Program-made: the position numbers and the translations under genes
Source: Xanthomonas nasturtii
Lineage (GTDB): Bacteria; Pseudomonadota; Gammaproteobacteria; Xanthomonadales; Xanthomonadaceae
DNA length: 64,000 nt
Direction: 5' to 3'
NCBI RefSeq assembly: GCF_001660815.1
Contig: NZ_LYMI01000010.1
Span: 32,153-96,152 of the forward strand
Shown here: positions 37,080 through 47,580 of the stretch, piece by piece
Position numbering within the stretch: the stretch's first letter is position 1
Layout: each line of letters opens with the position of its first letter
The notes under the pieces: generated by a model
What the model was told of the DNA's origin: nothing
Seen by the model: the letters and a program-made list of their open reading frames with translations, nothing else
Database searches by the model: none

Positions 37080-37997
37080 TTACGCCACCAGCTGCGCCAG
37101 CAGCCAGGCCCACGCGGGCAGCGTGAGCAACGACAGCAAGATGCTGTAGCCGACCATCGCTGCCGCCAGACGCGGGGCCAGCCGGTGGGAGATCGCCAGC
37201 GCGGCGGCGGTGATCATGGTGGGCATGGCCGATTCGAGCACATTGGTCTGCAGCATCTGTCCGTGCAGGCCGAGCGCCCAGGACAGCGGCAATGCCAGGA
37301 TCGGCATGATCAGCAGCTTGAACACCAGGCCCACCGCCAGCGGTTTGAGTTCGTCCGCGGGCAGGCGCAGCTGCAGCGAAAAACCCACCGCCAGCATCAC
37401 CAGGGGCAACATCGCGTCGGCCAGGCTCTTGAGGCCCGAGCCGATCCAGGCCGGCGGCTGCTCTGGCATCAGCGTGAGCGCAAACAGCAGCGCCCATAAC
37501 GGAGGGAACTTGAGCACCCGGGCCAGGATCATCGTCGCAGTGGGTGGCGTATCGCCGCTGTAGCGGGCCAATACATACAGGCCGAACGTGGACAACAGCA
37601 CGAAGGTGCCGAACTGGTCGTAGACCACCGCGTACGGAAGGGCGTGGTCGCCAATCAGCGCGCGCACCATCGGGAAGCCGATAAAGCTGGAGTTGGTGAA
37701 CACCACGCACATCAGCAGCGCGGCGTATTCGGCACGGCCAAAGCGTAACAAACGACTGCAGCCCCACAGCATCGGCACGATGATGGCGGTCAGCAGCCAC
37801 GGCGTGGCGATTACCCCGCCCAGCGAGGCGTCCAGGTGCAGGCGCGGGACATAGGTCAGCACCGACGCCGGCAGGCAGATGTACAGCACGATGCGGTTGA
37901 GCACATCGGCGCTGTTGTCGGGCAACGCCCGCAGGCGGGCGAACAGCAGGCCCAGCCCCAACATCGCCAGAATCAAGGCAAATGCATCCACCGCCAT
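37080..37997 (-). CDS. AEC-family (auxin efflux carrier-type) permease
   Basis: The 305-residue inner-membrane protein has about ten hydrophobic helices. Family features include LNRIVLYICLPASVLTYVP near residue 40, NSSFIGFPMVRAL and QTNVLESAMPTMITAAALA. Bacterial members export organic acids such as malate or malonate, or amino acids; the substrate is unknown. ATG 37997 gives a normal N-terminus (MAVDAFALILAMLGLG). Confidence 0.87.
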   Translation of the reverse strand: MAVDAFALILAMLGLGLLFARLRALPDNSADVLNRIVLYICLPASVLTYVPRLHLDASLGGVIATPWLLTAIIVPMLWGCSRLLRFGRAEYAALLMCVVFTNSSFIGFPMVRALIGDHALPYAVVYDQFGTFVLLSTFGLYVLARYSGDTPPTATMILARVLKFPPLWALLFALTLMPEQPPAWIGSGLKSLADAMLPLVMLAVGFSLQLRLPADELKPLAVGLVFKLLIMPILALPLSWALGLHGQMLQTNVLESAMPTMITAAALAISHRLAPRLAAAMVGYSILLSLLTLPAWAWLLAQLVA

Positions 37998-38537
37998 GGC
38001 GTGATCGTGTCCGTTGGAAAGCGATGCACAGGATCGCATAGCGCGCGGCGCGCGCATCGCGTGAGAGTTGGCCGGGCTTGGCGCGCGGCGTACGCAACGA
38101 AGTTTCAGTTAGCGCATCGGTTTTCGTATCTCGAAGCTAGTGTGTCGAGGGCGCAGTTTGCCGGTTGCTTGAAAACTCTGGGCACCGGCCAACTCCATTG
38201 GTCCTTGCCTGCTCACCGTCGCGGGACCTTGGAGTGGCATGGATGCCGCGCCAGAGCTACAGGGACGTACTTGCAGCGTGTCCTGCGATGGTGGGCGGGC
38301 AAGGGCCCTGCAGAAAAGCCGCAGACCAACGCGCTGCATCTCTTGCATCGATCGCACTAACATCGGAAGCCCAGCGCTCAACCGTGGTGGCGCTCTGGCG
38401 CAAAAACGTGAGCGGCCTTTCACCGATAGAGCGGCATCGAAGTGTGAGTCCTTAATTTCGGAAAGCGGCAGGCCCGCCCGATCAATCGTGAGCGCTCAGG
38501 TGAAGGTGCCTGACGCAGCATCGACCCAGTGCACGGC
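37998..38537. other. Intergenic region without recognised gene
   Basis: About 540 bp with only short frames of poor codon use on both strands. I see no RNA gene, repeat family or mobile-element end. Confidence 0.5.
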
Positions 38538-38566
38538 CCGTGCTGCGGGAGCTCCCCGCAGCACGG
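38538..38566 (-). terminator. Hairpin after the small TPR-like gene
   Basis: CCGTGCTGCGGG (38538-38549) pairs perfectly with CCCGCAGCACGG (38555-38566). It starts nine bases past the stop codon of the leftward gene; there is no T-run. Confidence 0.6.
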
Positions 38567-38574
38567 CGATGCGC

Positions 38575-39210
38575 TTACGGAAACGCGGGCGGGTTGGCCT
38601 GCCAGGCAGCGAAGACCTCGGCCAGGGTGGCGCGCTCTGGCTCGCGCCAGTCCGGCAACAGGCTGGCGTAGTTGGCAGAGCTGCTCCAACGATCCGGCCA
38701 GGTGCGCATGGCTGCCGCATACCACTCGACCGCCTCCTGCTTGCGCCCGGCGCGCCACAGCGCCAGTGCGGCCGTGGTCGGCAGCCATGCCGGCGTGGCC
38801 GGGCGGCCATTGGCCAGGGCGGCCCACTGCTGCAGTGCCTTGTCCGGCTTGTCGGCGCGCAGCAGGTCCCAGCCGTAGTTCCAGGTGATGGCCCGGTACT
38901 GCTGGCTGCCGTTGGGCACCAGTGCCAACGCGCCCTGATAGAGCTCATCGCCCAACTGGGTGCGTCGACCGGCATAGGCCAGCGATGCCAGCTGCGCGCG
39001 CGGATCGGCCGCGCGAGCATCGCGCTGCACCATCGCCGCGAGACGGTCGACCACGGCATCGCCCTGCCCCTGCACCGCGACCACGGCTTTGGTGGTGCTG
39101 CGGTCTTCGTCGAAATAGAACTCCTTGGGCTTGGGCAGGCTCTGCGCCTGCGCCAACGACCACACGCCTCCGAGCAGGGCCAAGGCGGCCCATGCGTATT
39201 TCCTTTTCAC
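38575..39210 (-). CDS. Exported TPR-like protein of unknown function
   Basis: The 211-residue protein begins at GTG 39210 with GGGGAAA upstream. It has a signal peptide (KRKYAWAALALLGGVWSLAQA) and helical repeats such as YQGALALVPNGSQQYRAITWNYGWDLLRADKPDKALQQW and ALALWRAGRKQEAVEWYAAAMRTWPDRW (each longer than one repeat), which look like Sel1/TPR units. It is likely periplasmic. It is divergent from the indolepyruvate oxidoreductase gene. Confidence 0.75.
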   Translation of the reverse strand: MKRKYAWAALALLGGVWSLAQAQSLPKPKEFYFDEDRSTTKAVVAVQGQGDAVVDRLAAMVQRDARAADPRAQLASLAYAGRRTQLGDELYQGALALVPNGSQQYRAITWNYGWDLLRADKPDKALQQWAALANGRPATPAWLPTTAALALWRAGRKQEAVEWYAAAMRTWPDRWSSSANYASLLPDWREPERATLAEVFAAWQANPPAFP

Positions 39211-39405
39211 TGTGTTTTCCCCTGACAGCAAACGGCCCCTTCCCGCCCCCATCCTAACCGCAGCGCGACGGCTGCGCATCCGCATGCGGACGGGCGCGTG
39301 AAAGCTGACTGTTACACTTTGCGCCGCCGTTTTGGAATCCGTCGGGCGGATCATCTGGTTCCAGATGACACGCACCGGGTCCCAGCCACCCTTTCCGGGC
39401 ACGCC

Positions 39406-42400
39406 ATGACCAGTACCGCTGCACTATCTTCTCCCGACGCTGCCAACACGCCGGAGCTCGGCCGGGTGGATGCGGACTACACCCTGGACCACAAATACAC
39501 GCGCACCGATGGGCGCATCTATCTGTCCGGCGTGCAGGCCCTGGTGCGGCTGCCGTTGCTGCAACGCCTGCGCGACGACGCTGCCGGGCTGGACACCGCC
39601 GGCTTCATCAGCGGCTACCGCGGCAGCCCCCTGGGCGGGCTGGACCTGGAACTGTGGCGCGCACGCAAGCATCTGGACGCAGCCCGGGTGACCTTCACCC
39701 CCGGCCTCAACGAGGACCTGGCCGCCACCATGGTGTGGGGCACCCAGCAGACCAACCTGTTCCCCGGCGCCAAGGTGCAGGGCGTGTACGGCATGTGGTA
39801 CGGCAAGGGCCCGGGCGTGGATCGCAGCGGCGACGTGTTCAAGCACGGCAATGCCGCCGGCACCTCGCCCTTCGGCGGCGTGCTGGCGCTGGCCGCCGAC
39901 GACCATGCCTGCCGCAGTTCGACCCTGCCGCACGGCTCGGAAGACGAGTTCGTCAGCGCGATGATGCCGATCCTCAACCCGGCCGGGGTGCAGGACATCC
40001 TGGACATGGGTCTGCTCGGTTGGGCGATGAGCCGCTACACCGGGCGCTGGATCGGCTTCAAGACGATTGCCGAAACGGTGGAATCGTCCGCGTCGGTGCA
40101 GGTGGATCCATTCGCACGCACGATCGTGCTGCCGGAGGATTTCGCGCTGCCGCCGGGCGGGTTGAGCATCCGCTGGCCCGACCCGCCGGTGGATCAGGAA
40201 ATGCGTCTGCACCGCTATGCGATCGCCGCGGCGCAGGCCTTCGCACGGGCAAACCGCATCGACAAGGTGGTGCTGGATTCGCCGCACGCGCGGCTGGGCA
40301 TCGTGACCACCGGCAAGAGCTATCTCGATGTGTTGCAGGCGCTGGAATACCTGGGCCTGGATGCGCAGGCCTGCGCGCAGATCGGCATCCGCGTGTACAA
40401 GGTCGGCATGACCTGGCCGCTGGAGCCGGTAGGCATCAGCGCGTTTGCGCGCGGGCTCGAAGACATCGTGGTGGTGGAAGAAAAGAAAGCCTTCATCGAG
40501 CGCCAGATGAAGGAGCTGTTCTACAACTGGCCGGCCAGTGCGGGTGCGCGGCCGAGCATCGTCGGCAAGTACGACGAACAGGGGCAATGGATTCTGCCCT
40601 CCACCGGCGAGCTGACCCCGGCCACGATCGCGGCGGTGATCGGCAAGCGCATCCAGCGCTTGCTGCAGTCGAGCGCGATCACTGCCGATTCGATCGAGCA
40701 GCGGCTGCGCTGGATGGAGAGCAAGGAAGCGGAGATGGCCTTGCCGCGCGCGCAGTTCCCGCGCGTGCCGCATTACTGCTCCGGTTGCCCGCACAACACC
40801 TCCACGGTGGTGCCGGAAGGCTCGCGCGCGCTGGGCGGCATCGGCTGCCATTACATGGTGACCTGGATGAACCGCTCCACCGACACCTTCACCCACATGG
40901 GCGGCGAAGGCGTGACCTGGTCGGGCCAAGCGCCGTTCACCGAGACGCCGCACGTGTTCCAGAACCTGGGCGATGGTACGTATTTCCACAGCGGCTCGCT
41001 GGCGATCCGGCAGTCGGTGGCCACCGGCGTCAACATCACCTACAAGATTCTCTACAACGATGCGGTGGCGATGACCGGCGGCCAGCCGGTGGACGGCACG
41101 CTCACCGTGCCCGACATCGCGCATCAGCTGCGCGCCGAAGGCATCCACGAGATCGCCATCGTCAGCGACGACATCGGCAAGTGGACACGCCGACGCGACC
41201 TGTTTCCTGACGACGTCGCGTTTCATGATCGTGGCGAGCTGGATGCGGTGCAGCAGCATCTGCGCACCGTCAAGGGCGTGTCGATCCTGATCTTCGACCA
41301 GACCTGCGCCACCGAAAAACGCCGCCGCCGCAAGCGCGGCAAGCTGATCGACCCGCCCAAGCGCGTCATGATCAATTCGCTGGTGTGCGAAGGCTGCGGC
41401 GATTGTGGCGAAAAGAGTTTCTGCGTGTCGGTGTTGCCGAAGGAGACCGAGTTCGGGCGCAAGCGGCAGATCGATCAGTCCAACTGCAACAAGGATTATT
41501 CCTGCGTGTCGGGCTTTTGCCCGAGCTTTGTGACCGTGCATGGCGGTGCGCCGCGCAAGGGCAAAAAACGCGACGCCAGCGCGCTGCTGGACAACTTGCC
41601 CGCACCGCCGCAACGCACCTTGCTGCAGCAGCCCTGGAACATCCTGATCACCGGCGTCGGTGGCACCGGGGTGGTCACCATCGGCGCACTGCTGGGCATG
41701 GCCGGGCATCTGGAAGGCAAGGGCGCCACCGTGCTGGACCAGACCGGCCTGGCGCAAAAGGGCGGCGCGGTCACCACGCATATCCGCATTGCACGCACCC
41801 CCGACGACATCCATGCAGTGCGTATCGCTGCGGGCGAAGCCGACCTGGTGCTGGGCTGCGACATGGTGGTGGTCAACGATTATTGGGCGCTATCCAAGGT
41901 GCGCGATGGCCGCACCCAGGTGGTGCTCAACACCTACGAAGCGATGCCGGGCAGCTTCACCACCCAGCCGGACCTGCAATTTCCGGCAGCCGAGATCATC
42001 GCTGGCGTGCGCACTGCGCTTGGTGGGCAGGAGCCGTTGTTGCTGGATGCCACGCAACTGGCCACTGCGCTGCTGGGCAATGCCATCGCCAGCAATCTGT
42101 TCGTGCTGGGCTATGCCTGGCAGCACGGGCTGGTGCCGTTGTCGCATGCGGCGCTGATGCGCGCGATCGAACTCAATGGCGCGGCCGTGGCGATGAATCA
42201 GCAGGCCTTTGCGTGGGGCCGGCTGGCCGCGATCGATCTGCCGGCGGTGCAGCGCGCTGCCGGTCTTGCGCAGGTTGGCACGCCTGCAGCGACACACGGC
42301 AACATACCGCAGGCGCGGGGGCCGGGCAGCTGGGAAGATCACGATCTGAGCGGCCAGAGCGCACCGCGCGCGTTGGCGCAAACCGATGGCAGCACGCTGC

Positions 42401-43113
42401 ACGGCGATGTCGACGCACCGACGCATCCACTCGACGATGAGCAGCTTGCGCAATCGCTGGACGAGGCCATCGCGCGCCGCGTGGCGTTTCTCACCGACTA
42501 CCAGGACGCCGCTTATGCGCAGCGTTACCGCAGCCTGGTCGAGCGCGTCCGCACGCACGAGCTGCAGCGTGTGCCCGGCAGCAGTGCACTCACCGAAGCG
42601 GTGGCGCGCTACGCCTTCAAGCTGATGGCCTACAAGGACGAATACGAAGTGGCGCGGCTGTACACGCGTGGCGATTTTCAGCGCCGGTTGCAGCAACAGT
42701 TCGAAGGCGACTACACGTTGCGCTTCCACCTGGCGCCGCCCTTGCTGGCAAAAAAAGATGCGCACGGCCATCTGATCAAGCGCGAATACGGGCCGTGGAT
42801 GTTCACCGCCTTCAAGCTGCTTGCGCGGCTGAAATTCCTGCGTGGCGGCACGCTCGATGTGTTCGGCTATAGCGACGAGCGGCGTGGCGAGCGTCAGCTG
42901 ATCGTCGATTACGTTGCAACGATGGAAACGCTTCTGGAGCGGCTGGATGCCGATAACGTCGGCCTGGCCGCGCAGATCGCCAGCATCCCGGAACACATTC
43001 GCGGCTATGGCCACGTCAAGCATGCGCACCTGCAGGAAGCCAAGGCGCGCGAAGCCGCGCTGCTGGTGCAGTGGCGGAATCCGAAGGCGCTGCATGTGGT
43101 GCAGGCGGCTTGA
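39406..43113 (+). CDS. Indolepyruvate ferredoxin oxidoreductase, fused alpha-beta
   Basis: The 1235-residue enzyme oxidatively decarboxylates aryl or branched 2-oxo acids to acyl-CoA with ferredoxin. The alpha part spans about residues 1-700, with GFISGYRGSPLGGLDLEL at the start and the ThDP-binding half containing HYCSGCPHNTST, GIGCHYM and GDGTYFHSGSLAIRQS. A Cys cluster (VCEGCGDCGEKSFC, then C-x4-C-x5-C after IDQSNC) follows. The beta part (about 740-930) starts NILITGVGGTGVVTIGALL. A C-terminal domain of unknown role has REYGPWMF. Fused forms are common in aerobic proteobacteria. ATG 39406 is chosen on protein content. Confidence 0.93.
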   Translation: MTSTAALSSPDAANTPELGRVDADYTLDHKYTRTDGRIYLSGVQALVRLPLLQRLRDDAAGLDTAGFISGYRGSPLGGLDLELWRARKHLDAARVTFTPGLNEDLAATMVWGTQQTNLFPGAKVQGVYGMWYGKGPGVDRSGDVFKHGNAAGTSPFGGVLALAADDHACRSSTLPHGSEDEFVSAMMPILNPAGVQDILDMGLLGWAMSRYTGRWIGFKTIAETVESSASVQVDPFARTIVLPEDFALPPGGLSIRWPDPPVDQEMRLHRYAIAAAQAFARANRIDKVVLDSPHARLGIVTTGKSYLDVLQALEYLGLDAQACAQIGIRVYKVGMTWPLEPVGISAFARGLEDIVVVEEKKAFIERQMKELFYNWPASAGARPSIVGKYDEQGQWILPSTGELTPATIAAVIGKRIQRLLQSSAITADSIEQRLRWMESKEAEMALPRAQFPRVPHYCSGCPHNTSTVVPEGSRALGGIGCHYMVTWMNRSTDTFTHMGGEGVTWSGQAPFTETPHVFQNLGDGTYFHSGSLAIRQSVATGVNITYKILYNDAVAMTGGQPVDGTLTVPDIAHQLRAEGIHEIAIVSDDIGKWTRRRDLFPDDVAFHDRGELDAVQQHLRTVKGVSILIFDQTCATEKRRRRKRGKLIDPPKRVMINSLVCEGCGDCGEKSFCVSVLPKETEFGRKRQIDQSNCNKDYSCVSGFCPSFVTVHGGAPRKGKKRDASALLDNLPAPPQRTLLQQPWNILITGVGGTGVVTIGALLGMAGHLEGKGATVLDQTGLAQKGGAVTTHIRIARTPDDIHAVRIAAGEADLVLGCDMVVVNDYWALSKVRDGRTQVVLNTYEAMPGSFTTQPDLQFPAAEIIAGVRTALGGQEPLLLDATQLATALLGNAIASNLFVLGYAWQHGLVPLSHAALMRAIELNGAAVAMNQQAFAWGRLAAIDLPAVQRAAGLAQVGTPAATHGNIPQARGPGSWEDHDLSGQSAPRALAQTDGSTLHGDVDAPTHPLDDEQLAQSLDEAIARRVAFLTDYQDAAYAQRYRSLVERVRTHELQRVPGSSALTEAVARYAFKLMAYKDEYEVARLYTRGDFQRRLQQQFEGDYTLRFHLAPPLLAKKDAHGHLIKREYGPWMFTAFKLLARLKFLRGGTLDVFGYSDERRGERQLIVDYVATMETLLERLDADNVGLAAQIASIPEHIRGYGHVKHAHLQEAKAREAALLVQWRNPKALHVVQAA

Positions 43114-43140
43114 TGTCGGCGAACGATGACATTTTTCCAT

Positions 43141-43250
43141 TGTAGTCGATCGGCGACATTTCGTTGGAGATGACTGGCTGCTTCGGCGGGAAACCGTTAC
43201 GTCGATGTAAGCGATCGACGACATTGCGGCAATGTCGTCGATCGCTTACA
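43141..43250 (+). promoter_or_regulatory. HipB operator region: perfect 45-bp palindrome and a third half-site
   Basis: Bases 43206-43226 and 43230-43250 are perfect 21-bp inverted arms (tgtaagcgatcgacgacatt plus g) around CGG. A direct copy of the left arm with 17 of 21 matches lies at 43141-43161. The palindrome ends eight bases before the hipB ATG at 43259, as expected for an autorepressed toxin-antitoxin promoter; it could also act as an RNA hairpin that ends the upstream transcript. Confidence 0.75.
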
Positions 43251-43258
43251 TTGCATCC

Positions 43259-43804
43259 ATGGATACCGTCCGCACGCCTTCCGATATCGGCAACATCATC
43301 CGCGCCAGACGCAAGCACCTGAGCTGGGATCAGGCTCGCCTAGCCAATGAAATCGGCGTGAGCCGGCAATGGGTCGTCGATATCGAGAAAGGCAAGCCGC
43401 GCGCGGAGCTGCAATTGATCCTGCGAGCGCTGCACGCACTGGGGCTGGAGTTGATGTTGGGCCCAGACCTCGCTCAGGTTTCGGCGGTGCGCACGCCCGA
43501 TCGCGACACCGTAACGCCGATCGATCTCGACGCGATCATTGAACATAACCGGGCCAATCCATCATTGGGAACTGCCTTTTTCAATGCGTTGAACAACAAC
43601 GTCCTCAAGAATCAATTCTCGCCGTTCGACAGGCTGCAAAACACTGGCGTGCACAGACCATTCCCGACATTGGATGCTCTAAAACAGTCTCCGGCGCAAG
43701 CAGCATTAGATGCTCCAATACATTCTCCAGTGCAAGCAGCCTTAGCAAGCTCGAATAGACATCAATCGATTATCGATTCAATCGTAAAAAAAATCAGCGA
43801 ATGA
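43259..43804 (+). CDS. hipB: HipB-type antitoxin with C-terminal extension (module 1)
   Basis: The 181-residue protein has an Xre/HipB helix-turn-helix at residues 5-60 (IGNIIRARRKHLSWDQARLA, then SRQWVVDIEKGK), after which HipB proteins normally end by about residue 90. Here a tail of about 90 residues follows, with a repeated SPAQAALDAP/SPVQAALASS motif and less GC-rich DNA. ATG 43259 (MDTVRTPSD) is used; an in-frame ATG at 43232 lies inside the operator palindrome. The frame ends after an A8 run. If one A were missing the protein would continue 38 residues and its stop would overlap the hipA ATG. Confidence 0.85.
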   Translation: MDTVRTPSDIGNIIRARRKHLSWDQARLANEIGVSRQWVVDIEKGKPRAELQLILRALHALGLELMLGPDLAQVSAVRTPDRDTVTPIDLDAIIEHNRANPSLGTAFFNALNNNVLKNQFSPFDRLQNTGVHRPFPTLDALKQSPAQAALDAPIHSPVQAALASSNRHQSIIDSIVKKISE

Positions 43805-43808
43805 ACTC

Positions 43809-43910
43809 GTGCAGAAACAGTCATCAGTACTTGATAGTCTGAAGATTGGCGAGGCAGCGAAAATATCCAACAGCATTTCGGCCTCCCCTAAAAAGAAGCG
43901 CGATCGATGA
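43809..43910 (+). other. Open frame linking hipB to hipA (possible hipB tail after an indel)
   Basis: The plus-one frame relative to hipB is open from the A8 run (43786-43793) to TGA at 43908-43910, which overlaps the hipA ATG as ATGA. It reads SANELVQKQSSVLDSLKIGE then AAKISNSISASPKKKRDR. It may be the original C-terminus of HipB, reached by losing one A or by slippage. Confidence 0.4.
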
Positions 43911-45184
43911 GACTGATCGCCCTGATTGAAAACCAGGTGATCGGGCATCTGGCGTCCGACCCGCATGGGCATCCACGCTTCACCTATACGCCGGACTGGC
44001 GGCAGTCGAAAAGTGCGATACCGCTGTCATTGAACCTTCCCCTCAGCAAGGAAGATCACCCGACCGAGGCAGTCAATGCAGTGCTGTGGGGCCTGCTGCC
44101 AGACAACGAAGCCACCTTGCAACGCTGGGCATCCAGGTTCCAGGTTTCGCCGCGCAATCCGCTCGCCCTGTTGTCGCACGTCGGCGAGGATTGCGCTGGT
44201 GCGGTGCAGTTCGTCACCGAGGCCCGGCTCCAGGATGTGCTGTCCGGGGCTGGCGATGGCATTGAACCACTCACCGATGGCGAACTGGAGGCACGCTTGC
44301 GCAGGCTGCGCCAGGATGTCGGTGCGGCGCGCCAGGTCGATGACGTCGGACAGTTCAGCCTGGCCGGCGCGCAGGCCAAGATCGCATTGCTGCACGACGG
44401 CGTGCAATGGGCCATCCCGGCCGGGCGCATCCCCACCACGCATATCCTCAAACCACCGAGCGAGGAATACGACGGGTTCGTCGAAAACGAGTTGTTCTGC
44501 CTACGCCTGGCGCACAGCATCGGCCTGCCGACAGCCACCGCCCAGGCGCTGCGCGTTGGCGATGAAACTGCAATTTGCGTCGAGCGCTACGACCGCATCG
44601 CCATCGACGGCAGGCTGCTGCGCATCCATCAGGAAGACATCTGCCAAGCGCTGGGCGTGATGCCGCAGCTCAAGTACCAGAGCCAGGGCGGCCCGGGACC
44701 GGCTGCGCTGTCGCAGCTGCTGTGGACGCACTCCTCACAGGCACGGCAGGACGTCGAAACCCTGTTCCAGGCGCTGGTCTTCAACCACCTGATCGGCGGT
44801 ACCGATGCGCACGCGAAGAACTATTCGCTGCTGCTCGGCCAACACCGGCAGGTCCGGCTGGCACCGTTGTACGACATCTCCAGCGCCCTGCCGTATCCGC
44901 AACTGCAACAGCGCAAAATCGAGATGGCAATGAAGGTTGGCAGCCACTATCGCTGGTGGGATATTCGTCCAGGCGGCTGGCGGCAGCTGGCCGAAACGCT
45001 GCGTCTGGACGCGGCTGCCTGCCTCGCATGGATGGCCGTGGCCGCAAGCGATCTGCCGGATCGGGCGCGCGACCTTGCCGTCGTCCTGCAACAGGAAGGC
45101 GTCGCGCATCCGGTCCTGGATGCACTGGTGGATGCCATCGCCGCATCGTGCCAACGCATGCGCACACTGTTGCAATCGCACTGA
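43907..45184 (+). CDS. hipA: HipA-type Ser/Thr kinase toxin (module 1)
   Basis: The 425-residue protein has the HipA N-terminal lobe (IENQVIGHLASD, PLSLNLPLSKEDHPTEAVNAVLWGLLPDNE), the FSLAGAQAKIALL autophosphorylation and ATP-loop region with invariant Ser/Lys, HILKPPS, ENELFCLRLA, catalytic FNHLIGGTDAHAKNYSLLL and DISS (metal-binding DFG-like). E. coli HipA inactivates glutamyl-tRNA synthetase by phosphorylation; the target here is unknown. ATG 43907 lies 102 bp after the hipB stop, longer than is normal for the family, and its ribosome site is weak. Confidence 0.93.
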   Translation: MRLIALIENQVIGHLASDPHGHPRFTYTPDWRQSKSAIPLSLNLPLSKEDHPTEAVNAVLWGLLPDNEATLQRWASRFQVSPRNPLALLSHVGEDCAGAVQFVTEARLQDVLSGAGDGIEPLTDGELEARLRRLRQDVGAARQVDDVGQFSLAGAQAKIALLHDGVQWAIPAGRIPTTHILKPPSEEYDGFVENELFCLRLAHSIGLPTATAQALRVGDETAICVERYDRIAIDGRLLRIHQEDICQALGVMPQLKYQSQGGPGPAALSQLLWTHSSQARQDVETLFQALVFNHLIGGTDAHAKNYSLLLGQHRQVRLAPLYDISSALPYPQLQQRKIEMAMKVGSHYRWWDIRPGGWRQLAETLRLDAAACLAWMAVAASDLPDRARDLAVVLQQEGVAHPVLDALVDAIAASCQRMRTLLQSH

Positions 45185-45242
45185 TCCGCAGTTGGGACCA
45201 TACCGCTACGCCGCTCTCGGCCGTGGCAGCAATCCAGTGCGC

Positions 45243-46225
45243 TTAGAGGGGGCGCAGCAGCCGCAAACCGAACCAGTCTTTCGCATCGTTCCAACCGTGC
45301 GTGACCTTCAGCCCGGCAGCGGCCGCGAGTTCGGCGAAGCGTGCGTCGGTGTACTTGTAGCTGTATTCGACCTGCATCGCTTCGCCTTCGGCAAATTCCA
45401 CATCCTTGCCGCCAACCCGCACGCGCTGCGCGCGCTGGCTGATCAGGAAGGTTTCGATACGGCCGCGTTCGCGCGCGTAAACCGCATGGTGACGGAAGCC
45501 GTCCAGATCGAAATCGCTGCCGATCTCGCGGTTGAGCCGCGCCAGCAGGTTCAAGGTGAACTCGGCAGTGACACCGGCCGCATCGTTGTAGGCGGCTTCG
45601 ATCAGCCCGGCGTCCTTGTCCAGATCGATACCGATCAAGGCGCAGCCGTCGCTGCCCATGGTCTGGCGCATCGCATCCAGCAATTCGATGGCGGCGGTGT
45701 CGGTGAAATTACCCAGCGTGGAGCCGGGGAAAAACACCACGTGGCGCCGCGCCGGGCGTTGCGCGTCAGGCAGACGCAGCGGCTTGGTGAAGTCGGTGCA
45801 GACCGGCAGCATCTGGATCTGCGGGAATTGCTGGGTCAGCCGTGCCGTGCTTTCCAGCAGTGCGGTGCGCGAGATTTCCAGCGGCGTATAGGCCACCACA
45901 TCGCGCAGGCCCTGCAGCAGCAGCTCGGTCTTGCGTCCGCTGCCGCTGCCGTATTCGACCACATGCACGCCGGCGCCGATCGCCTGCGCGATCGAGGCCA
46001 TGCTGGCTTCCAGCAGACCCAGTTCGGTGCCGGTGAGGTAGTATTCCGGCTGCTGCGTGATGGCTTCGAACAGCTGCGAGCCACGCGCGTCGTAGAAGTA
46101 TTTCGACGGCAGCGTCTTGGGCGTTTGCGACAACCCCGCCAATGCATCGGCGGTGATGTCATCCGGCTGCGGGCGCAGGTCGGTCAGTGCGGCGTGCGCG
46201 CGTTGCATGGCATGGGCGGCGGCGT

Positions 46226-46229
<4 letters not shown>
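45243..46229 (-). CDS. egtD: L-histidine N(alpha)-methyltransferase EgtD
   Basis: EgtD trimethylates histidine to hercynine with SAM, the first step of ergothioneine synthesis. The 328-residue protein has LPSKYFYDARGSQLFEAIT, the SAM loop VVEYGSGSGRKTELLL, VVFFPGSTLGNF, and IGIDLDKD, all signature segments of the DUF2260 methyltransferase. TTG 46229, whose bases overlap the egtB stop and which has AAGGA eight bases upstream, is the likely start; ATG 46208 is the alternative. It follows egtB directly. Confidence 0.93.
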
Positions 46230-47515
<1,286 letters not shown>

Positions 47516-47580
47516 ATGCTTGGGCAGCGGCCGTGAACGTGCCGTGTCGGCAGCGTGGCAGCCAGCGGTAAGCTGTTTGC

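Noticed and set aside
38109..38423. Small gene on the minus strand
   Set aside because: Composition and overlap with other frames look random; no ribosome site or family features.
39424..41814. Long minus-strand open frame inside the oxidoreductase gene
   Set aside because: It mirrors the real gene in the opposite strand and has shadow composition.
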